In this document: positions 61,340 to 64,000 of the stretch, piece after piece
How positions within the stretch are numbered: position 1 is the stretch's first letter
Layout of the letters: every line of letters starts with the position of its first letter
Source of the DNA: Coprococcus sp. OM04-5BH
Lineage (GTDB): Bacteria; Bacillota; Clostridia; Lachnospirales; Lachnospiraceae
Direction: 5' to 3'
DNA length: 64,000 nt
Assembly (NCBI RefSeq): GCF_003482105.1
Contig: NZ_QULM01000001.1
Span: forward strand, 806,001 to 870,000
The notes under the pieces: generated by a model
What the model saw: the letters and a program-made list of their open reading frames with translations, nothing else
Databases searched by the model: none
What the model was told of the DNA's origin: nothing
Made by a program: the position numbers and the translations under genes

Positions 61340-63439
61340 ATGAAATGTATAGTATTACATGAGTCAAGCAGAAAAATGCGTATAAGAATGCCTCAGCTTC
61401 GTATGTCACTGGATCAGGCGGATATCGTTGAGTATTATCTGAGGAACCTTGATGTGGTAAGGGATGTTCATGTGTACGACAGGACCATGGATGTCATAAT
61501 TACATTTGCAGAGTCGGTCAAGAAGGGCAAAGGGGCTGTAATAGAGGCACTTAGGACATTTGACTATAATGACGAAGACATAAAGGCGCTGGTTCCAGAG
61601 GAGACCGGACGAAAGATGAACAGGGAGTTCGAGGAGAAGTTTGTGGGCAAGCTCTGCGGAAGATTGTTCACCAAGATATTCCTTCCGCCGGTGATCAGGG
61701 AAGCAGTATGTATAGTTAAGAGTATTCCATATATCTTAAAGGGTGTAAAGTGTCTTGTTAAGTCGGGACTGCAGGTTGAGGTGTTGGACGCCACAGCCAT
61801 AACCGCGTCGATAATCAGATGTGATTACGATACAGCGTCATCAGTAATGTTCCTGCTTACCATTGGAGAAATGCTTGAGGACTGGACAAGAAAAAAGTCA
61901 TTATGCGACCTTGCAAAGTCCATGTGTCTTGATGTGGATCAGGTATGGATCAGGACACCGGGCGGAGACGTTCAGATGGATATAGGTAAGGTCGAGCTTG
62001 GAGACCATGTGGTTGTACGTAACTCAGATATAATACCTCTTGACGGCGTGGTTGTTGAGGGTGAGATGACGGTGAACCAGTCTGCCATGACCGGTGAGTC
62101 AGAGCCTGTAGTAAAGAGTGCCGGCGGATATGTATATGCAGGGACAGTGGTTGAAGAGGGCGAGTGCGTTGTTGAGGTAAGGAAGACTTCAGGTCATGGC
62201 AAATACGACCAGATAGTCAGGATGATAGAGGAGTCTGAGAGGTTGAAGTCGGGAGCAGAGACCAAGGCGTACAGTCTTGCCGACAGGCTCGTTCCGTACA
62301 GCTTCGCAGGTTCACTCATCACATACCTTTTAACAAGGAATGTCAACAAGGCAATGTCATTTATGATGGTGGATTATTCCTGTGCCATGAAGTTATCCAT
62401 GCCGCTGGCAGTGCTTTCAGCCATGAGACAGGCAAGAGAGAACAAGATATCCGTCAAGGGCGGCAAGTTCATGGAGGCAGTTGCCGAGGCGGATACCATA
62501 GTATTTGACAAGACCGGAACCCTTACCCATGCAACACCAAAGCTTATAGATGTTGTTACATTTGAGGGAAGGGACAAGGACGAGATGTTAAGGATAGCTG
62601 CCTGTCTTGAGGAGCATTATCCTCATTCAGTGGCAAATGCCATTGTGAAGGGAGCTATGGACAAGAACTTGTCCCACGAGGAATTACATTCAAAGGTTAA
62701 ATATATAGTTGCCCATGGAGTAAGCAGTACAATAGATGACGAGAAGATAGTTATAGGAAGCTATCATTTCGTTATCGAGGATGAGGGCTGTGTTATCCCT
62801 GAGGATGAGGCATGGAAGCTTGATGAGATCAATCCGGAATATTCAAGGATATTCATGGGAATGGGCGGCAGACTTACAGCAGTTCTGTGTATATCGGATC
62901 CTGTAAGAGATGACGCGGCATATATAATAGATCAGCTTCACAAGCTTGGTATCAGCAAGATATGCATGATGACAGGTGATAACAAAAAGACTGCCCGGGC
63001 GGTGGCAGCCAAGCTTAATCTTGATGAGTTCTATGCGGAGGTTCTTCCGGAGGACAAGGCGAGATTTGTAAGAGAGCAGAGAGAAGCCGGCAGAAAGGTT
63101 ATCATGATAGGTGACGGGGTAAATGACACACCTGCCCTTTCAGAGGCAGATGTGGGAATAGCCATTGCAGATGGTGCGGCCATTGCCAGGGAGATCGCAG
63201 ATATCACCATAGCTTCAGATGACCTTAAGGAGCTTGTTACTTTCCGTAAGCTGAGTGCGGGACTCATGAACAGGATACATAACAACTATAAGTTCATCCT
63301 GACATTTAACACAGCACTTATCGGACTTGGTGTGGCGGGTATACTTCCACCGGCGGCATCAGCGGTTCTCCATAACGGATCAACATTGATCGCGGGACTT
63401 AAGAGTATGACCGATATCAAGGAAGATGAACAAATATAA
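61340..63439 (+). CDS. P1B-type heavy-metal ATPase
   Basis: The 699-residue pump has the P-type motifs TGES (about residue 250), the phosphorylated Asp390 in DKTGTLT, MTGDN and GDGVNDTPALS. The N-terminal part (residues 1-90) looks like a degenerate metal-binding ferredoxin fold without CxxC. The membrane motif that is CPC, CPH or SPC in most P1B ATPases reads SCAMKLS here (Cys348), with no proline. The HP motif reads EEHYPHS. Such ATPases export metals; Mn or Fe would fit the DtxR-type regulator and box 4, but substrate is not proven. A terminator follows. Confidence 0.88.
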   Translation: MKCIVLHESSRKMRIRMPQLRMSLDQADIVEYYLRNLDVVRDVHVYDRTMDVIITFAESVKKGKGAVIEALRTFDYNDEDIKALVPEETGRKMNREFEEKFVGKLCGRLFTKIFLPPVIREAVCIVKSIPYILKGVKCLVKSGLQVEVLDATAITASIIRCDYDTASSVMFLLTIGEMLEDWTRKKSLCDLAKSMCLDVDQVWIRTPGGDVQMDIGKVELGDHVVVRNSDIIPLDGVVVEGEMTVNQSAMTGESEPVVKSAGGYVYAGTVVEEGECVVEVRKTSGHGKYDQIVRMIEESERLKSGAETKAYSLADRLVPYSFAGSLITYLLTRNVNKAMSFMMVDYSCAMKLSMPLAVLSAMRQARENKISVKGGKFMEAVAEADTIVFDKTGTLTHATPKLIDVVTFEGRDKDEMLRIAACLEEHYPHSVANAIVKGAMDKNLSHEELHSKVKYIVAHGVSSTIDDEKIVIGSYHFVIEDEGCVIPEDEAWKLDEINPEYSRIFMGMGGRLTAVLCISDPVRDDAAYIIDQLHKLGISKICMMTGDNKKTARAVAAKLNLDEFYAEVLPEDKARFVREQREAGRKVIMIGDGVNDTPALSEADVGIAIADGAAIAREIADITIASDDLKELVTFRKLSAGLMNRIHNNYKFILTFNTALIGLGVAGILPPAASAVLHNGSTLIAGLKSMTDIKEDEQI

Positions 63440-63532
63440 GATTTATGATCAAAGAATCACTGTGGATATAGATATTTGCCGAAAGTTGTAAAATGTATAT
63501 CTGCATACAGGCAAATAATGAGTAAAACAGGG

Positions 63533-63565
63533 AGAAGCCGGTAGTAATTGCTGGCTTCTTTTTTA
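63533..63565 (+). terminator. Intrinsic terminator after the ATPase gene
   Basis: GAAGCCGG pairs with CTGGCTTC (one G-U pair) around an 8-9-base loop, followed by TTTTTTAG. Confidence 0.75.
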
Positions 63566-63623
63566 GTTTTATAGTATAATCAGTGGAGTTTGAATTGATT
63601 GTGCCATGTTTTACAGGCAAATA

Positions 63624-63660
63624 TTTAATGGATTGATGTTCGATGAAAGGAGTATTCAGC
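63624..63660 (+). promoter_or_regulatory. Shared leader motif, copy 4
   Basis: TTTAATGGATTGATGTTC ends at 63641, 19 bases before the ATG at 63661, followed by AAAGGAG. Confidence 0.5.
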
Positions 63661-64000
63661 ATGGAAAATATATTACATTATAAATATGAATTTAGAAATA
63701 TAAGAGCAGATGAAATAGAACAGGCGGTTGCCATAGAGCAGATATGCTTTCCTCCAAATGAGGCGTGTTCAGAGAAAGCAATGACAGAGAGAATAAAGGC
63801 TGTGCCGGATCTGTTCCTGGTGGCCATTGACAAGGCTACAGGCAAGATTGCAGGTTTCTTAAACGGCATTGCCACAGACGAGTCAAGGTTCAGGGATGAG
63901 TTCTTCACAGATGTGAACCTTAACAATCATTACGGCTGTAATGTTATGCTTCTGGGACTGGATGTGCTTCCGGAGCACAGAGGTCAGGGACTTGCCACAG
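63661..64000 (+). CDS. GNAT-family acetyltransferase, cut off by the window edge
   Basis: The 113 visible codons start with EFRNIRADEIEQAVAIEQIC and reach the acetyl-CoA binding turn LGLDVLPEHRGQGLAT, the typical motif A (RGxGxA-type) of GNAT enzymes. FLVAIDKATGKIAGFLNGI is the central strand pair. The acceptor substrate is unknown and the C-terminus lies outside the window. Confidence 0.85.
   Translation, partial: MENILHYKYEFRNIRADEIEQAVAIEQICFPPNEACSEKAMTERIKAVPDLFLVAIDKATGKIAGFLNGIATDESRFRDEFFTDVNLNNHYGCNVMLLGLDVLPEHRGQGLAT

Overview
The window looks like a chromosomal segment of a low-GC Firmicute, most likely a gut Lachnospiraceae (Coprococcus, Roseburia, Butyrivibrio or Lachnospira-like). 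The basis is family-level only: strong GGAGG ribosome sites, a clostridial two-subunit iron-sulfur L-serine dehydratase, a permuted GH3 beta-glucosidase of the Butyrivibrio/Ruminococcus type, DUF3793 and DUF6110-like genes, and large LRR surface proteins with WYYVKNGK-type repeats. No rRNA, tRNA or CRISPR array was seen.

Layout. (1) 1-7.9 kb: an edge-truncated TraX-type membrane protein on the minus strand, then a response regulator, a membrane-free histidine kinase and a two-gene FtsX-type ABC transporter (bacitracin/lantibiotic-resistance style), then a lipoprotein. (2) 7.9-19.7 kb: an AT-rich accessory region full of gene wreckage (fragments of an AbiEi antitoxin, a group II intron, a phage terminase, a DUF3267 peptidase, a YhcG nuclease, a transglutaminase and a RhuM protein) between intact genes: a MarR/membrane-protein pair, a GmrSD-type DUF262/DUF1524 protein, a complete AbiEi/AbiEii type IV toxin-antitoxin pair, and several unknowns. 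(3) 19.7-31.7 kb: an Xre-type membrane regulator with a partner secreted protein, a lipoprotein, the GH3 beta-glucosidase, a membrane GGDEF/HD-GYP/PAS/GGDEF cyclic-di-GMP protein, sdaAB-sdaAA and a DUF1294 protein. (4) 31.7-49.4 kb: a surface-protein region with five paralogous LRR proteins carrying EF-hand-like loops and C-terminal wall-binding-like repeats, interleaved with a lipoprotein, two PH-like membrane proteins and a membrane protein with a sigma-region-2-like head. (5) 49.4-54.2 kb: a pyridoxamine kinase-like protein, a radical SAM protein, a zinc-dependent phospholipase C-like protein, a sugar O-acetyltransferase and a MATE exporter. (6) 54.6-64 kb: a TetR regulator, a heterodimeric ABC exporter, DUF3793, flavodoxin, a DtxR-type metal regulator, a DUF6110-like protein, a P1B ATPase, and an edge-truncated GNAT acetyltransferase.

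The most interesting signals are regulatory. Region 6 holds four TTAG-N6-CTAA sites, ahead of the ABC exporter, DUF3793-flavodoxin, the DtxR-type gene itself and the DUF6110/P1B-ATPase pair: a candidate local metal (probably iron) regulon. Four unrelated genes share a leader motif around TTTAATGGNNTGATGTTC placed exactly 19 nt before their start codons. Two of the LRR genes are preceded by paired 28-bp palindromes (ACTGTCAAAAGGT arms). The AbiE promoter sits inside a 16-bp inverted repeat, a likely autoregulatory operator.
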